Translations under genes and position numbers: made by a program
Notes under the pieces: generated by a model
Databases searched by the model: none
The model's input: the letters and a program-made list of their open reading frames with translations, nothing else
Told to the model about the DNA's origin: nothing
Shown here: piece by piece, positions 17,471 through 27,000 of the stretch
Position numbering within the stretch: position 1 is the first letter of the stretch
Layout of the letters: each line of letters starts with the position of its first letter
Assembly (NCBI RefSeq): GCF_000218485.1
Contig: NZ_AFPB01000131.1
Coordinates: 1 to 39,313, forward strand
Reading direction: 5' to 3'
Length of the DNA stretch: 39,313 bases
DNA from: Aquimarina agarivorans
GTDB taxonomy: Bacteria > Bacteroidota > Bacteroidia > Flavobacteriales > Flavobacteriaceae

Positions 17471-18319
17471 TCATTCAATACCCTGTAAAATTGTTTTAAT
17501 TCTGTTGGTATCTTTCATTTCATTAAAAATATCCTCATCATTACCAGCTTCCATTAAGGCTTTAAACGCTGTTAAATTATCAATATATTCCTGTAATGCT
17601 CCTATTACATTTTCCTTATTTTGTTTAAAAATAGGTGTCCACATTGTTGGTGAACTTTTAGCTAAACGAACAGTAGATGCAAATCCACTACCCGCCATAT
17701 CAAAAATATCTCGCTCATTTTTTTCCTTATCAATAACCGTTTTTCCCAACATAAACGAACTTACGTGAGACAAATGCGATACGTAAGCAATATGTTTATC
17801 ATGCGATGCTGCATCCATATAACGAATACGCATTCCTAAACGATTAAAAATATCCAACGCAAATGCTACTTGTTCTTGTCCTGTTTTTTCAACTTCACAA
17901 ATAATATTTGCCTTACCCCTAAATAAATTTGATAGCGCAGCGTTTGGACCTGAAAATTCGGTTCCTGCAATTGGATGCGCTGCTAAATAACAAGCTCTGT
18001 TTGCATGATGTAATACCTGATTACACAATTTTTCTTTAGTAGAACCTACATCAAAAACTAAGCATTTATCAGTTACTGCATCCAACACTTTAGGCAACAA
18101 CGTTTGCGCTAAATCTACTGGTATAGCTATAATTACTACATCAGCCTCATTTAAGTTTGCAAATGTAGCACTTTTATCAACAAAGCCTAATGAAATTGCT
18201 GTTTCCAGATTTTCAGTATTAGTATCAATACCGTAAATAATAGCGTCTTTATATGCAACTTTTATATCCGTTACTAATGAACCTCCTATTAACCCTACTC
18301 CTATTACAAAAACTTTCAT
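17471..18319 (-). CDS. tyrA: Prephenate dehydrogenase
   Basis: Oxidative decarboxylation of prephenate to 4-hydroxyphenylpyruvate in tyrosine synthesis. The product begins MKVFVIGVGLIGGSLVTDIK, with the Rossmann GxGxxG at residues 7-12. It continues with VFDVGSTKEKL, AAHPIAGTEFSGP (prephenate-binding His/Thr) and SHLSHVSSFMLGK, all in the usual order. An upstream ATG at 18349 would add ten basic residues (MAIRVKRIRL), but the GxGxxG normally begins within the first ten residues, so 18319 is preferred. About 280 residues, no ACT domain. It lies between the aminotransferase and DAHP synthase genes, with about 100 bp to the former. Confidence 0.9.
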   Translation of the reverse strand: MKVFVIGVGLIGGSLVTDIKVAYKDAIIYGIDTNTENLETAISLGFVDKSATFANLNEADVVIIAIPVDLAQTLLPKVLDAVTDKCLVFDVGSTKEKLCNQVLHHANRACYLAAHPIAGTEFSGPNAALSNLFRGKANIICEVEKTGQEQVAFALDIFNRLGMRIRYMDAASHDKHIAYVSHLSHVSSFMLGKTVIDKEKNERDIFDMAGSGFASTVRLAKSSPTMWTPIFKQNKENVIGALQEYIDNLTAFKALMEAGNDEDIFNEMKDTNRIKTILQGIE

Positions 18320-18421
18320 TAATCTGATTCGCTTAACGCGAATTGCCATTAGCTTTAAGCGCTAAGCAATTAGCTTAATTTAATATTTACTTTAATTTAA
18401 CTATTTTAAGCTTTTTATTGG

Positions 18422-19582
18422 CTAAACAAATCCATTTAAACGCTCAATAGCTTTTTCTATAGCTTTTTCATCAATACACAACGAAAAACGTATGTATCCT
18501 TTACCTTGACTTCCAAAAATAGTACCTGGCGTTATAAATATGGATTTTTCATATAAAATGCGATCAATAAATGCTTCGGCATCCGAAATACTGGCTGGCA
18601 ACTTGGACCATACAAACATGCCTGTAGCATTTTTATCATACGAGCATCCTAACATAGTGGCTAATTTCCAAATCAACTTTCTACGCTTCACGTAAATAGT
18701 ATTCATTTTATTAAACCAATCCGTGCCACACTCCAACGCTGCAATTGCTCCTTTTTGCAATCCTTGAAACATGCCGCTATCCATATTGCTTTTTACTTTA
18801 AGAATAGCTTCAATTTTAGTAGCATGCCCTAGCACCATACCTACACGCCAACCTGCCATATTAAAGGTTTTACTTAATGAGTTTAACTCAATAACTACCT
18901 CTTTTGCCCCAGGAATACTTAAAATACTTATTGGATTTGGATTTAGGACAAAGCTATACGGATTATCATTAACCAATAAAATTTGATGCTTTTTTGCAAA
19001 AGCAATTAAATTTTTAAACATTTCCTTTGATCCTGATGCTCCTGTAGGCATATGCGGATAATTGATCCACATAATTTTAACCTTACTTAAATCTTCTTTT
19101 TCTAAAGCTTCTAAATCGGGCTGCCAATTATTAGTTGCGGACAAATTATAAAACATTGGTGTAGCCCCTAATAATTTACTAACAGACGTATATGTTGGAT
19201 ATCCAGGATTAGGAATTAATACAGCATCTCCTTCATTTAAATATGCCATGGAAATATGCATAATCCCTTCCTTTGACCCCATTAAAGGCAACACCTCGGT
19301 TTCCATATTTAAGGACACTCCATAATGCTGCTCATAAAAATCAACAATCGCTTTACGCAATTGTGGTAAGCCCTGGTAGCTTTGGTATTTATGTGCGCCG
19401 TTAACCAAAACAGCTTCAGTAATTGCTTTAATTACTGTTGCTGGTGGCTCCAAATCAGGACTACCTATAGCCATATTAATAATAGGCTTCCCCTGTAAAG
19501 CTAAAGTGCGTACTTCTCTTAATTTTTTAGAAAAATAGTATTCCTCAACCGTTTCCAAACGTTTTGCTGTTACTATACTCAT
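18422..19582 (-). CDS. PLP-dependent aminotransferase class I/II (aromatic)
   Basis: A 386-residue fold-type I aminotransferase. The PLP lysine is in LNSLSKTFNMAGWRVGMVLG. NYPHMPTGA holds the conserved N-P-like ligand region, and the C-terminal arginine lies in KGYIRFSLC. By context it probably converts phenylpyruvate and 4-hydroxyphenylpyruvate to Phe and Tyr, since it sits between prephenate dehydratase and prephenate dehydrogenase. Its ATG overlaps the pheA stop codon by four bases (ATGA, 19579-19582), so the two are translationally coupled. Close relatives are annotated as aspartate or LL-diaminopimelate-like aminotransferases, so substrate choice rests on the neighbours. Confidence 0.85.
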   Translation of the reverse strand: MSIVTAKRLETVEEYYFSKKLREVRTLALQGKPIINMAIGSPDLEPPATVIKAITEAVLVNGAHKYQSYQGLPQLRKAIVDFYEQHYGVSLNMETEVLPLMGSKEGIMHISMAYLNEGDAVLIPNPGYPTYTSVSKLLGATPMFYNLSATNNWQPDLEALEKEDLSKVKIMWINYPHMPTGASGSKEMFKNLIAFAKKHQILLVNDNPYSFVLNPNPISILSIPGAKEVVIELNSLSKTFNMAGWRVGMVLGHATKIEAILKVKSNMDSGMFQGLQKGAIAALECGTDWFNKMNTIYVKRRKLIWKLATMLGCSYDKNATGMFVWSKLPASISDAEAFIDRILYEKSIFITPGTIFGSQGKGYIRFSLCIDEKAIEKAIERLNGFV

Positions 19583-20409
19583 ACTTTTTGATTTTTATAC
19601 TCACCAAGTATTTTAAATTCAGTAGCCATAATTTCTAGTATTGAAGTAGCCTTTTCGTAATTGATTATACTTTCAAACGTAACATCAACAAAAAATGCAT
19701 ATTTCCAAGGTTTATCAATAACAGGTAACGACTGTATTTTTGTTAAATTCATTCGGCAATCACTCAACACATTCAATACTGCTGCCAAACTACCTCGTTT
19801 GTGATCCAGCACAAATTTTAGCGATGCTTTGTTGATTTCGTCTTTTTTTACTCCTGAATCATTTCTGGTATTTAAAATAAAAAAACGAGTGCTATTTGTT
19901 TTTATCGTTTGAATATCTTCAGCAAGTATTTCCAATTTATAAATGTCTGCAGCTGTTTTTCCCGCAATAGCGGCAACCCCTTTTATTTGGCCATCGGTAA
20001 TACGCTTGGCAACCTCAGCGGTATCAACATCTTCAATTAATTTAATGTGCGGGTGCGCTCTAAAAAAATCTTTACACTGCAAAAGTGCCATAGGATGGGA
20101 ATAAACCTCATGTATTTCCGATACATTTTGTCCTTCCAAAGCCATTAAGCAATGATGAATAGGTAAATAAAACTCCCCACTAATAGTCAAATTATGCTCA
20201 TCAATATAGGCGTAATTAGGAATTATGGAACCTGCTATTGAATTTTCAATTGCCATTACAGCATCACTACAAATGCCATTTTCTAAATTGTAAACCAACT
20301 CTTGAAAAGACATACACTCGTTAATTTCAATATCGTTTCCAAAATAAGTCAAAGCAACACCATGATGGTATGATCCTTTAACTCCTTGTATTCCTATAAC
20401 TTGTTTCAT
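19579..20409 (-). CDS. pheA: Prephenate dehydratase
   Basis: Converts prephenate to phenylpyruvate for phenylalanine synthesis. The catalytic domain (1-180) has GIQGVKGSYHHGVAL, AVMAIENSIAGSI, PIHHCLMAL, VYSHPMALLQC and the active-site TRF block NSTRFFIL. An ACT regulatory domain follows (about 195-270, SLKFVLDHKRGSLAAVLNVL), where the usual ESRP motif is replaced by QSLPV, so Phe feedback binding may differ. 276 residues, no mutase fusion (the mutase is on the DAHP synthase). It is the first structural gene of the operon; the leader peptide and terminator upstream control it. It overlaps the aminotransferase gene by four bases. Confidence 0.93.
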   Translation of the reverse strand: MKQVIGIQGVKGSYHHGVALTYFGNDIEINECMSFQELVYNLENGICSDAVMAIENSIAGSIIPNYAYIDEHNLTISGEFYLPIHHCLMALEGQNVSEIHEVYSHPMALLQCKDFFRAHPHIKLIEDVDTAEVAKRITDGQIKGVAAIAGKTAADIYKLEILAEDIQTIKTNSTRFFILNTRNDSGVKKDEINKASLKFVLDHKRGSLAAVLNVLSDCRMNLTKIQSLPVIDKPWKYAFFVDVTFESIINYEKATSILEIMATEFKILGEYKNQKV

Positions 20410-20443
20410 CTATCTAATTAACTATTTGCAAGTATTACATAAA

Positions 20444-20476
20444 AAAATCCCAACTCTTTTTAAGAATCGGGATTTT
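20444..20476 (-). terminator. Attenuator terminator upstream of pheA
   Basis: On the minus strand AAAATCCCGATTCT pairs with AGAGTTGGGATTTT (14 bp with two G-U pairs, loop TAAAA), followed by a run of seven T. It lies between the leader peptide and pheA, 34 bp before the pheA start, where a plain terminator would silence the operon; it is therefore an attenuator. Its 5' arm AAAATCCC can instead pair with GGGGTTT at 20512-20506. Confidence 0.85.
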
Positions 20477-20505
20477 ATATATTTAGCATTTACTTTTTAC
20501 ATACG

Positions 20506-20512
20506 AAACCCC
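20506..20512 (-). promoter_or_regulatory. Antiterminator segment
   Basis: GGGGTTT (minus strand, four bases after the leader stop codon) can pair along its length, with one G-U, with the 5' arm of the terminator (AAATCCC within 20476-20469). A ribosome stopped at the leader stop codon would cover it and let the terminator form. A ribosome stalled at the Phe codons further upstream would leave it free, giving antitermination. This is inferred from base pairing. Confidence 0.65.
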
Positions 20513-20516
20513 ACTC

Positions 20517-20573
20517 CTAATTAAAGAAGAAGAAATAAAATCGATTATAAAAAAATAAATTATACATTAACAT
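20517..20573 (-). CDS. Phe/Tyr leader peptide, 18 aa
   Basis: The minus strand reads MLMYNLFFYNRFYFFFFN then TAG: 7 Phe and 3 Tyr in 18 residues, with a block of YFFFF near the end. It starts 13 bp after a TTG-N18-TACATTTG promoter and ends 41 bp before a strong terminator, in front of pheA. The second ATG (residue 3) could also serve as start. This is the layout of a pheL-type leader whose translation senses charged tRNA-Phe and probably tRNA-Tyr. It is too short for standard gene finders. The promoter, peptide, antiterminator and terminator all fit together, which makes chance very unlikely. Confidence 0.85.
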   Translation of the reverse strand: MLMYNLFFYNRFYFFFFN

Positions 20574-20585
20574 TTTATTAGGTTA

Positions 20586-20614
20586 CAAATGTATTTAAAC
20601 TTTTTATACTGCAA
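20586..20614 (-). promoter_or_regulatory. Promoter of the pheA operon
   Basis: On the minus strand TTG (20614-20612), an 18-bp spacer and TACATTTG (20593-20586) match the Bacteroidota sigma-A promoter (TTG about 19 bp before TAnnTTTG). Transcription would start near 20580, only a few bases before the leader ATG at 20573, so the leader peptide is close to leaderless. Confidence 0.7.
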
Positions 20615-20699
20615 AATTTTTTATCGATTAATTTTTAGAAAAGAAAAAAATTATGGCAATTTTACTAGATATAAAATTATTTTTGCAGTATTAAAAAGC
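20600..20699. repeat. Inverted repeat between the divergent pheA and gldA promoters
   Basis: CTTTTTATACTGCAAAA (20600-20616) and TTTTGCAGTATTAAAAAG (20682-20699) are inverted copies differing by one extra T. One arm covers the -33 TTG of the pheA operon promoter, and the other starts on the -7 element of gldA. It could be a shared operator or simply mirrored promoter elements. Confidence 0.5.
20678..20685 (+). promoter_or_regulatory. Promoter -7 element for gldA
   Basis: TATTTTTG fits TAnnTTTG and lies 19 bp before the gldA ATG at 20705. No clear -33 TTG was found. Confidence 0.45.
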
Positions 20700-20704
20700 G
20701 ATTT

Positions 20705-21592
20705 ATGTCCATAAAAGTTTTCAACCTTTCAAAAACCTATGGCGATCAAAAAGCCCTTGACAATATATCTTTCGATATTCCAAATGCGCAAATAGTAGGT
20801 TTTTTGGGTCCAAATGGTGCAGGTAAATCTACTTTAATGAAATTACTCACCACCTACCTATCCCCTACCTCGGGCGAAGCTTTTGTAAATCATTTTAATG
20901 TTCATACACAAATTAAACAAGTGCAACAAAGTATCGGTTATTTGCCGGAACACAATCCGTTGTATTTAAACCAATATCCCAAAGAATATTTAAGTTTTAA
21001 CGCCAATTTATTCAAGATTTCCAAATCTAGGATTGATGAAGTAATTGAAATAACAGGATTAAAAAACGAGACTAAAAAGAAAATCGGAGCACTTTCCAAA
21101 GGGTACCGTCAACGTGTTGGATTGGCCTGTGCCCTGCTACATGATCCAAAAGTACTTTTATTGGATGAACCCACAACAGGACTAGATCCTAATCAATTAG
21201 TGGAAATTAGAAGCCTCATAAAAAATCTAGGAAAAAATAAAACCGTATTACTTTCCACTCACATTATGCAGGAGGTGGAAGCCATGTGCGATCGGGTACT
21301 TGTAATAAATAAAGGAAAGTTGGTTACCGACCAATTGATAGATAATTCAAAAAAACAACAAAACTTTTTGGTAAGCTTTAATAAGTATCCCTCACTAGAT
21401 TTGCTGAAAAAGTTGCCAAATTTATTACACGTAAAACCATTGAAAAAGCAGCAGTTCTTAATAAGCTTTTCCAACAATCAACAAGGTGCTGAATTAATTT
21501 TTGATTTTGCTGTTTCCCAAAATATAAAACTCACACAACTGGAACAGCAAGAAATTAATATTGAAAGTTTGTTTAAAGAAGCCACTAATTAA
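20705..21592 (+). CDS. gldA: Gliding motility ABC transporter ATP-binding protein GldA
   Basis: A 295-residue ABC ATPase with Walker A GPNGAGKST (about 38-46), Q-loop IGYLPEHNPL, a signature region LSKGYRQRVGLACALL, Walker B VLLLDEPTTGLDP and H-loop STHIMQEVEA. The C-terminal 80 residues (LLHVKPLKKQQFLISFSNN onward) fit GldA, the ATPase that works with GldF and GldG in Flavobacteriaceae and is needed for gliding. gldFG are not in this window, as is common. The gene is monocistronic and divergent from the aromatic operon. A general multidrug/Na+ ABC ATPase is the alternative, but length and context favour GldA. Confidence 0.8.
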   Translation: MSIKVFNLSKTYGDQKALDNISFDIPNAQIVGFLGPNGAGKSTLMKLLTTYLSPTSGEAFVNHFNVHTQIKQVQQSIGYLPEHNPLYLNQYPKEYLSFNANLFKISKSRIDEVIEITGLKNETKKKIGALSKGYRQRVGLACALLHDPKVLLLDEPTTGLDPNQLVEIRSLIKNLGKNKTVLLSTHIMQEVEAMCDRVLVINKGKLVTDQLIDNSKKQQNFLVSFNKYPSLDLLKKLPNLLHVKPLKKQQFLISFSNNQQGAELIFDFAVSQNIKLTQLEQQEINIESLFKEATN

Positions 21593-21733
21593 GCTTGCAC
21601 AAGATTTACTAGATTTTTAGTATACAAGTATCATTTTAGTTTAAACTAAAACCTGAAAATAATAATAGTACATTTTTTTGCCTAATAGTTTATTAATTTC
21701 ATATATTTCATGTTACATAACTAACTTATTATC

Positions 21734-24019
21734 ATGAATATTAAAAAAGCTATGCTTTCCACTTGGGTTGCAGGTATGCTAGTCTGTATTACTACGCCAC
21801 TAAAAGCAGAAGTTACTGGACCACCTGTTCCCGTATTTTCAAAATCATCAATTACAAAAGCTAAAAAACTACTTGCTTCGCTTACGCTAGAAGAAAAAAT
21901 TGGTCAAATGAATCAATTAACCATTACTTCATTTGAATCCAGCCCTGGAGTTTTAGATGAAGTTAAACTAGAAGAAGCTATTTTAAAATACAATATTGGT
22001 TCCATTTTAAACGTCCCTGGTACTGGAGCTGTAAGTCCTAAATCTTGGGCAAAATTAATGGCTAAAATTGAAGCTATTTCAAACAAAACTGACAAAAAAA
22101 TACCTATTCTTTATGGCATTGACGCCATACATGGATCAAGCTATACGTCAGGTGCCACACTTTTTCCGCAACAAATAGGTATGGCTGCAACTTGGAATAC
22201 TGACCTGGTAGAACAAGGTACAAGGGTTTCCGCGTACGAAACACGAGCATCATCTATTCCGTGGGTATTTTCACCTGATTTAGATTTGCCCCGCAGTCCA
22301 GTTTGGTCTCGTTTATGGGAATCATTTGGCGAGGATACTTACCTTTCAAAAACTATGGGAGTAGCTATGGTTAAAGGATTTGAGGGAGATAATGTTGGTG
22401 ACAAATACAATGTTGCTACATGCATCAAACATTTTGTGGGATATGGAAGTACCGTGACTGGACGTGACCGGACTCCAAGTATTATCCCTGACAGGGTATT
22501 ACAACAATTTGATTTACCTATTTTTAAAGCTGCTATTGATGCCAAAGCAAAAAGTATAATGATAAGCTCTGGCGAAATTAACGGTACACCAGTACATGCC
22601 AGTAAAAAACTATTAACAACTATTTTAAAGGAACAATTAGGTTTCCAAGGTATGGTATTAACGGATTGGCAGGATATTATTTACCTACATACCCGCCATA
22701 AAGTAGCTAAAAATAATAGAGATGCCGTAAAAATGGCTGTTAACGCAGGTATTGATATGAGTATGGTACCCGACAATTATACATTTTATACTGATTTACT
22801 TTTATTAGTTAAAAGCGGCGAAGTACCCATGAGTAGAATTGATGATGCCGTTTTAAAAATATTATCGTTAAAATATGAGCTTGGTTTATTTGATCAGCCA
22901 TTTGTGGCTAAAGCTAAAGCATATGATAAGTTTGGTTCCGCCGAGCATGAAACTTTAGCCTATAACGCTGCTGCAGAATCCATCACCTTACTTAAAAACA
23001 AGGAAGCCATTTTACCTTTAAGCAAAAACAAAAAAATACTTGTTACGGGCCCCACTGCAAACAGCATGAAATTTTTGAACGGAGGATGGACATTTACCTG
23101 GCAAGGAGAAAAAGCGGATACTTATGAAAAAGACGAATACACCATACTCGAAGCTTTTGAAGAAAAAATAGGAAAAGAAAATGTGAACTATGTGCAAGGA
23201 GTTGAAATTTTTAAAGAATTAGATATTACAGAAGCCGTAAAAAAAGCAGAAAATGTTGATGTGATTGTTTTGTGTATAGGCGAACATAATTACACTGAAA
23301 CCCCTGGTGATATTATGGGCTTAGCTATTACCGAGCCACAACAAAAATTAGCTGAGGCTTTAATTGCTACTGGAAAACCCATAGTTTTGGTATTAAATGA
23401 AGGTCGTCCACGTACCATAACATCATTTGAAACTAAAACGAATGCTACCATACAATGTTATTTACCAGGCAGCGAAGGTTCCCGAGCACTTATTGATATT
23501 ATTTACGGAGACGTTAACCCTAGCGGTCGACTCCCTTACAACTACCCGCGTTTTACAAACTCCCTCCAAAAATACAACCGTAAATACACTGAAAGTTTGG
23601 GTGACGAGGAACAAAATGATGATGCCGACTACCAGAAAAGCTATAATCCGCTTTATGAGTTTGGTGCGGGCTTATCATACACCACATTTGAATACACTAA
23701 TTTAACGGTTGACAAAACTACTTTTAGCAATTCCGATACTATTACAGTAAATGTGACTATAAAAAACACAGGAAAATTAGCTGGCAAAGAAGTAGTTCAA
23801 TTGTATTTAACTGATAAAGTAGCCAGTATCACGCCTGAGGTAAAGTCCTTACGTGCTTACCAAAAAATAAACCTCACTCCTGGTGAAAGCAAAACAATCA
23901 ATTTCAACTTAAATCCTGAAGATTTTATGTTTGTTAACGAAGCCGAAAAATGGGTAGCGGAACCTGGTGAATTCGTTATAAAAATTGATTCTTTGACTAA
24001 AACTATTGAATTAAAGTAA
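21734..24019 (+). CDS. GH3 beta-glucosidase (BglX-like)
   Basis: A 761-residue secreted glycoside hydrolase family 3 enzyme. The signal peptide is residues 1-25 (ending PLKAEV). The barrel domain (about 45-370) contains KHFVGYGS (K232-H233) and the nucleophile D311 in GMVLTDWQDI. The alpha/beta sandwich (about 400-610) starts ITLLKNKEAILPLSK. A C-terminal fibronectin-III-like domain (about 660-760) has VKNTGKLAGKEVVQLYL-type sequence. It removes terminal beta-linked glucose, or possibly xylose or galactose, from oligosaccharides in the periplasm. There is no T9SS domain, unlike the other secreted enzymes here. It is followed by a terminator at 24041-24068. Confidence 0.9.
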   Translation: MNIKKAMLSTWVAGMLVCITTPLKAEVTGPPVPVFSKSSITKAKKLLASLTLEEKIGQMNQLTITSFESSPGVLDEVKLEEAILKYNIGSILNVPGTGAVSPKSWAKLMAKIEAISNKTDKKIPILYGIDAIHGSSYTSGATLFPQQIGMAATWNTDLVEQGTRVSAYETRASSIPWVFSPDLDLPRSPVWSRLWESFGEDTYLSKTMGVAMVKGFEGDNVGDKYNVATCIKHFVGYGSTVTGRDRTPSIIPDRVLQQFDLPIFKAAIDAKAKSIMISSGEINGTPVHASKKLLTTILKEQLGFQGMVLTDWQDIIYLHTRHKVAKNNRDAVKMAVNAGIDMSMVPDNYTFYTDLLLLVKSGEVPMSRIDDAVLKILSLKYELGLFDQPFVAKAKAYDKFGSAEHETLAYNAAAESITLLKNKEAILPLSKNKKILVTGPTANSMKFLNGGWTFTWQGEKADTYEKDEYTILEAFEEKIGKENVNYVQGVEIFKELDITEAVKKAENVDVIVLCIGEHNYTETPGDIMGLAITEPQQKLAEALIATGKPIVLVLNEGRPRTITSFETKTNATIQCYLPGSEGSRALIDIIYGDVNPSGRLPYNYPRFTNSLQKYNRKYTESLGDEEQNDDADYQKSYNPLYEFGAGLSYTTFEYTNLTVDKTTFSNSDTITVNVTIKNTGKLAGKEVVQLYLTDKVASITPEVKSLRAYQKINLTPGESKTINFNLNPEDFMFVNEAEKWVAEPGEFVIKIDSLTKTIELK

Positions 24020-24040
24020 AAACATGAGTTAGTTCATAGA

Positions 24041-24068
24041 AACACCCAAACAATAATGTTTGGGTGTT
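24041..24068. terminator. Terminator after the GH3 gene
   Basis: AACACCCAAAC pairs perfectly with GTTTGGGTGTT across a 6-base loop, followed by a T run. It lies between two convergent genes and can also serve the minus-strand quinoprotein gene. Confidence 0.85.
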
Positions 24069-24081
24069 TTTATCCTATAAT

Positions 24082-27000
24082 CTAATCTTTTATAACTTTA
24101 ATTATTCTTTCTCTATTATCTGAGTCTTTTAAACTTACAAAATAGATTCCTTTAGTTAAATCAGACATGTTTATCGATTGATCATCATGCAAAAGCACCT
24201 TAAATTCAACTCCTTTGGTGTCATACATTTTAACTGTATAATTAGATAAATCAATTTTGTTACTGAAATAAATTTGATCCGTTGTTGGGTTAGGATATAC
24301 ATTAATAGTAGCAATTTGGCTATTAAGTATATCAAAAGATTTAGCCCCAGTTTGACCTGCTGGAGTTAAGGTTATTTTATCCAAATTCCACTGCCAAAAA
24401 TTAGATCCACTAGCATTAATACGAATTGTATTAGCCCCTGCTGCTAACGTAATAATACTAGAAGACTGCAAACCGACAAAATTATCCCAACTTCCATTAT
24501 TAATTACATTATCTGTAGCTACTAACGTTCCATTAACTAGCATTTGAATTGCAGCATTATCCGATGGCGTAGAAATCAAATATTCCAGATTATAATTTCC
24601 TGCGGAAGCTGCATTAATATCATACATGATATAATCCCCTGCATTTACATAATTAATGTTTGTATTTGCAATAGATACACCTAAACCACTACCTCCAAAT
24701 ACACTATCGTCAGTAGTTCCGTTGGAACTAGTAAAATCTTCAGCTTCAATAACAATAGCGGTAGTTGAAGTTAAAGGCGGCGTCACTACTACAGGGGTTG
24801 TTGTAGTTTGACTAGTTAGCGTGATCTTATCCAAATTCCATTGCCAAAGATTTGAACCATAAGCAGTAATTCGCACCGTTTGTAATCCTGCATTTAATTG
24901 TACTATTGATGAAGAATTTAAGGGTTGATAGTTATCCCAACTTCCATTATTAATAACGGTATCATTAGCAGAAACAGCTGTATTTACTACTGAAAACTCA
25001 ATTGCGGCATTATCCGAAGGAGAGGAAATTAAATAGGCAATGGAATAATCTCCTGCGGTACCTACGTTGATTTCATATTCTGCATAATCCTGACTATTAA
25101 CATAATTTACCCCTATTAATGTGGCGTTAACTCCTAAGCCTGGTCCACCAGCGCTTGCATCATTAAAAGTACCATTAGTTGCCACAAAAGTTTCAGCCTC
25201 AATAACAATTTCATCTCCCAATACTGGGGTAACAGGTACTGGCGCTACTGGTGTTGGTGGTGGTGTTGCAATTTCGTTGGTAAAAAAAGCCGTTTTATTT
25301 GCTGCTATACTTCCAGCACTTGAAAAATTTCCTGCAATATATAATTCTCTAGCTGTGGTAGTTGTATTTACTTCAATTTGTGATACTCTACCGTTTACTC
25401 CCACTGTATTTTCACCTAAAGTTTGCCAACCAGTCGTAGTGTTCCATTTTGCAATACCGTTAGCAATAAAGTTTTCACTATTGAATGATACTAAATTGAA
25501 CGAACCTCCAACGTATAGATTTTCGCCATCATGCGCTAAAGTTTCAACTAAATTATCTACTCCGCTTCCAACAATATTCCAAGTATTGTTTTGTTTATTC
25601 CAACGTGCTAATCTGTTTACGGTAATATTACTTCCCGCAAGAGCGAAATTACCTCCTGCAAACACATCAGTATCCGTAGCTACAATGGCTTGTACAAATC
25701 CGCTTGTTCCATTGCCTAAACTAGACCATCGTTGTGTGACATCATTCCAAACCGCTATTCGGTTTGCGTTTACAGCGCCTGCGGTATCAAAATTACCTCC
25801 TATGTATAGTTCGTTTGTAACAGGATCAATTTCCATAGACCTAATTTCGTTATTTGTTCCTGCTACGTTGGTAGTACTATCTGTCAAAGTAGTCCATGCA
25901 GTACCATTCCATTTGGCAATGTTTTGAGCCAAAATTCCATTTAAATTTTCAAAAATCCCACCTACGTACACTTGATCCGCACTATCTATTTCCAAGGTAA
26001 ACGCTATACCTTCAATTTCAGTTCCTAAACCTAAGGCACTCCATTGTGCACCGTTCCATACTGCAACCCCTTTAGCGGATACGCCATTTACCTGTGTAAA
26101 AGCTCCTGCAATGTACACGGAGCCATTAGCGGCTGTTTTAATATCGTTAACCGTTCCATTTGTTCCTGCTGCTAGTGAGCGCCACCCTGTAGCTTGATTG
26201 TAAACCGCTATATTATTAGCAGTAACATTATTCCCAACTTGATTGAAATTTCCGCCATAATAAACATCACCGTTGCTAGCTGTAGCTACTGTATTTACTG
26301 TACCATTATTAATACCTGCTCCTAAACCTTCCCATGTACCACTTCCATTTAGCGTGTTGCCAACCGTAGCTGAAACACCATCGACAATTTTAAATATTCG
26401 GGCGTTTGTACCGTAACTTGTAAAATACAACTCGTTATTTATATCTGTCCCAAATGACGAAATAAATTCACCATTAGTTTTAAACAAAAATGTTCGGGTA
26501 CCTCTGCCCGTTGCATTATTATAATCCATTGACCAAACACGACCGCTAATGTAATCTCCAAAAATATATTGAGAGTTAATGGCTGGTGAAGTACTTTTTA
26601 TGGCGCTTCCCCTATACACGTACCCTCCTGTAATGGAAACATCATTTTGAGAGTGATCGTAAAAAAGTACTGGATTTTCTACTGGTCCTGAAATAGCTAC
26701 ATTATTAGAAACTGATTCGCCCTCAAAACGATTCCACCCATAATTTTTACCGTTTTGGATAAGGTTTATTTCTTCAAAAGCTCCTTGACCAACATCTGCT
26801 CCCCACATACGACCCGTTGGGCTGTCAAATGAAAATTTCCAGGTGTTTCTAATTCCGTAAGCAAAAATTTCGTCGGCTCCAGGCTGTCCTAAAAAGGGAT
26901 TATCCGATGGTATTTCGTAATTTCCGTTTGGCAACACTGGATTGCTTTCCAATGGATTGCTACCATCCACATCTACATCAATACGGCAAATGCTACCAAA

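Noticed and set aside
25121..25927. A 268-codon plus-strand open frame antisense to the quinoprotein gene
   Set aside because: It mirrors the repetitive codons of the propeller and CBM6-like region on the other strand; the predicted protein is a low-complexity mix of Val, Pro and Leu with no motif, and no promoter was seen.
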